Source: JAHJFW01 sp038065635
GTDB taxonomy: Bacteria > Patescibacteriota > Patescibacteriia > 2-12-FULL-60-25
Assembly: GCA_038065635.1 (NCBI GenBank)
Contig: JBBTQP010000053.1
Span: 1 to 32,125 of the forward strand
DNA: 32,125 bases
Direction: 5' to 3'
The notes under the pieces are model-generated. The model was not told where the DNA came from and searched no databases. It saw only the letters and a program-made list of their open reading frames with translations. Below are positions 31,346-32,125 of this stretch, piece by piece. The position numbers and the translations under genes were made by a program. Every line of letters starts with the position of its first letter. Positions within the stretch are counted from its first letter, which is position 1.

Positions 31346-31948
31346 ATGCCTTCTAATCCCGCCCGTGTTTTTTTACGGTCATGGCGACTCGTTGCCATGA
31401 GCACTGCCGCCGGCTTGGTTTTGGCAGTGGCATTCTCGTTGGTGCAACCGCTCAAGTATTCCTCGACCGTCCGGCTTCTCATAACGCAAACCAACGTAAC
31501 CGGACTTGATCCGTACACTGCCGTAAAGTCGACCGAACGCATCGCGCAAAACTTATCCGAAGTTTTATACACGTCCAGTTTTTTCAACGCGGTAACTTCA
31601 GACACTCAGATAGACGGGAGTTATTTTTCAACGGACGAAATCACAAAACGTTCGCAATGGAAGGAGACGGTTTTAACATCCGTAACTCCCGGAACCGGCG
31701 TCATGACCGTAACGGCGTATCATCCAAAACGAGCACAAGCCACTGTACTGGCTGTAAGGGTTGCGCAGGAAATTGCCAACCAAGCCCCAAACTATTTCGG
31801 CTATTCGGTTCGAGTTCAGATTATAGACGATCCGCTTCCATCCCGCTTTTTCGCAAAACCTGATTTCATAACAAACGGCCTTTTTGGCGCCATGGTTGGA
31901 TTTTTAGCGGCCTCCGCCTGGGTTTTGGGAAAATCAAGAGAGGTGTAA
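31346..31948 (+). CDS. Wzz-like chain-length determinant protein
   Basis: A 200-residue protein with Wzz topology: an N-terminal transmembrane helix (MSTAAGLVLAVAFSLVQPLK), an extracytoplasmic strand (YSSTVRLLITQTN) and a helical segment, and a C-terminal helix (ITNGLFGAMVGFLAASAWVL) after SVRVQIIDDPLPS. Wzz/PCP proteins set polymer length in O-antigen or capsule assembly and often carry a BY-kinase, absent here. It starts five bases after the pseudo-HtrA gene, so the two are coexpressed. No glycan polymerase is visible in the window. Confidence 0.75.
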   Translation: MPSNPARVFLRSWRLVAMSTAAGLVLAVAFSLVQPLKYSSTVRLLITQTNVTGLDPYTAVKSTERIAQNLSEVLYTSSFFNAVTSDTQIDGSYFSTDEITKRSQWKETVLTSVTPGTGVMTVTAYHPKRAQATVLAVRVAQEIANQAPNYFGYSVRVQIIDDPLPSRFFAKPDFITNGLFGAMVGFLAASAWVLGKSREV

Positions 31949-31980
31949 AATTGGGTGCAAAGTGCCGAGTTTCGAGTATT

Positions 31981-32125
31981 GTCATTGCGTAGCCAATATA
32001 CTAAAAGGCGTGGCAATCTAATCCCTCCGTCATTGCGAGCCCCAGCAGGGGCGTGGCAATCTTTTCCACTCGTCATTGCGAGCCCCAGCAGGGGCGTGGC
32101 AATCTAATCAGAGGAGATGTCCCTC
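31981..32125. repeat. REP-like array running off the window end
   Basis: Direct units at 31981 (core GCGTAGCCAATATACTAAAA), 32029 and 32072, each ending GCGTGGCAATCT. The last continues into AATCAGAGGAGATGTCCCTC, which matches the start of the doublet loop at 27330. A second REPIN therefore probably continues past the window. Confidence 0.85.

Overview
The window looks like a stretch of chromosome from a small-genome uncultivated bacterium, most likely Candidatus Patescibacteria (CPR, Parcubacteria-like). That placement is an inference from gene content and style, not from a marker-gene tree. The signs are a short TsaB, a threonyl-tRNA synthetase without TGS domain, CPR-style surface proteins (DUF4012, pseudo-HtrA, propeller proteins), almost no Shine-Dalgarno sequences, several promoters sitting directly on start codons, and many dispersed palindromic repeats. 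No rRNA or tRNA gene was recognised by eye.

Layout. 1-1.75 kb: an AT-rich CYTH-domain gene, then the rplJ-rplL ribosomal stalk operon behind a recognisable L10 leader RNA. 1.95-4.02 kb (minus): a membrane protein with a PP2C-like domain and a predicted beta-propeller. 4.16-8.66 kb: a winged-helix regulator, a minimal TsaB and three family-2 glycosyltransferases. 8.77-11.96 kb: a DUF4012 surface protein and MreB. 12.16-15.93 kb: a tandem-GGDEF protein and a membrane-anchored hypothetical. 16.13-17.91 kb: thrS. 17.98-23.44 kb: an accessory island with a Panacea (DUF4065) antitoxin gene overlapping a toxin-like gene, a type III restriction-modification pair (mod, res) and a small four-helix membrane protein. 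23.5-24.9 kb (minus): a charged coiled-coil protein. 25.09-27.22 kb (minus): smpB, tmRNA (ssrA), infC, rpmI, rplT. 27.45-31.95 kb: a cysteine-module exported protein, an AI-2E family transporter, a polytopic membrane protein, a catalytically dead HtrA-like protein with PDZ domain, and a Wzz-like protein. Spacers are filled with at least five families of palindromic repeats.

How it fits together. Two translation clusters (rplJL; smpB-ssrA-infC-rpmI-rplT) frame an envelope and polysaccharide gene set (glycosyltransferases, DUF4012, MreB, Wzz-like). The accessory island joins a probable toxin-antitoxin pair to a type III R-M system. The most striking arrangement is that the encoded CCA end of tmRNA lies only five A residues before the infC AUG. 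Maturation of tmRNA could therefore release a near-leaderless infC-rpmI-rplT messenger. Other points worth following are start codons placed 3-9 nt behind extended -10 promoters, repeats that have entered reading frames or supply stop codons, and spacer hairpins built from short repeated words.
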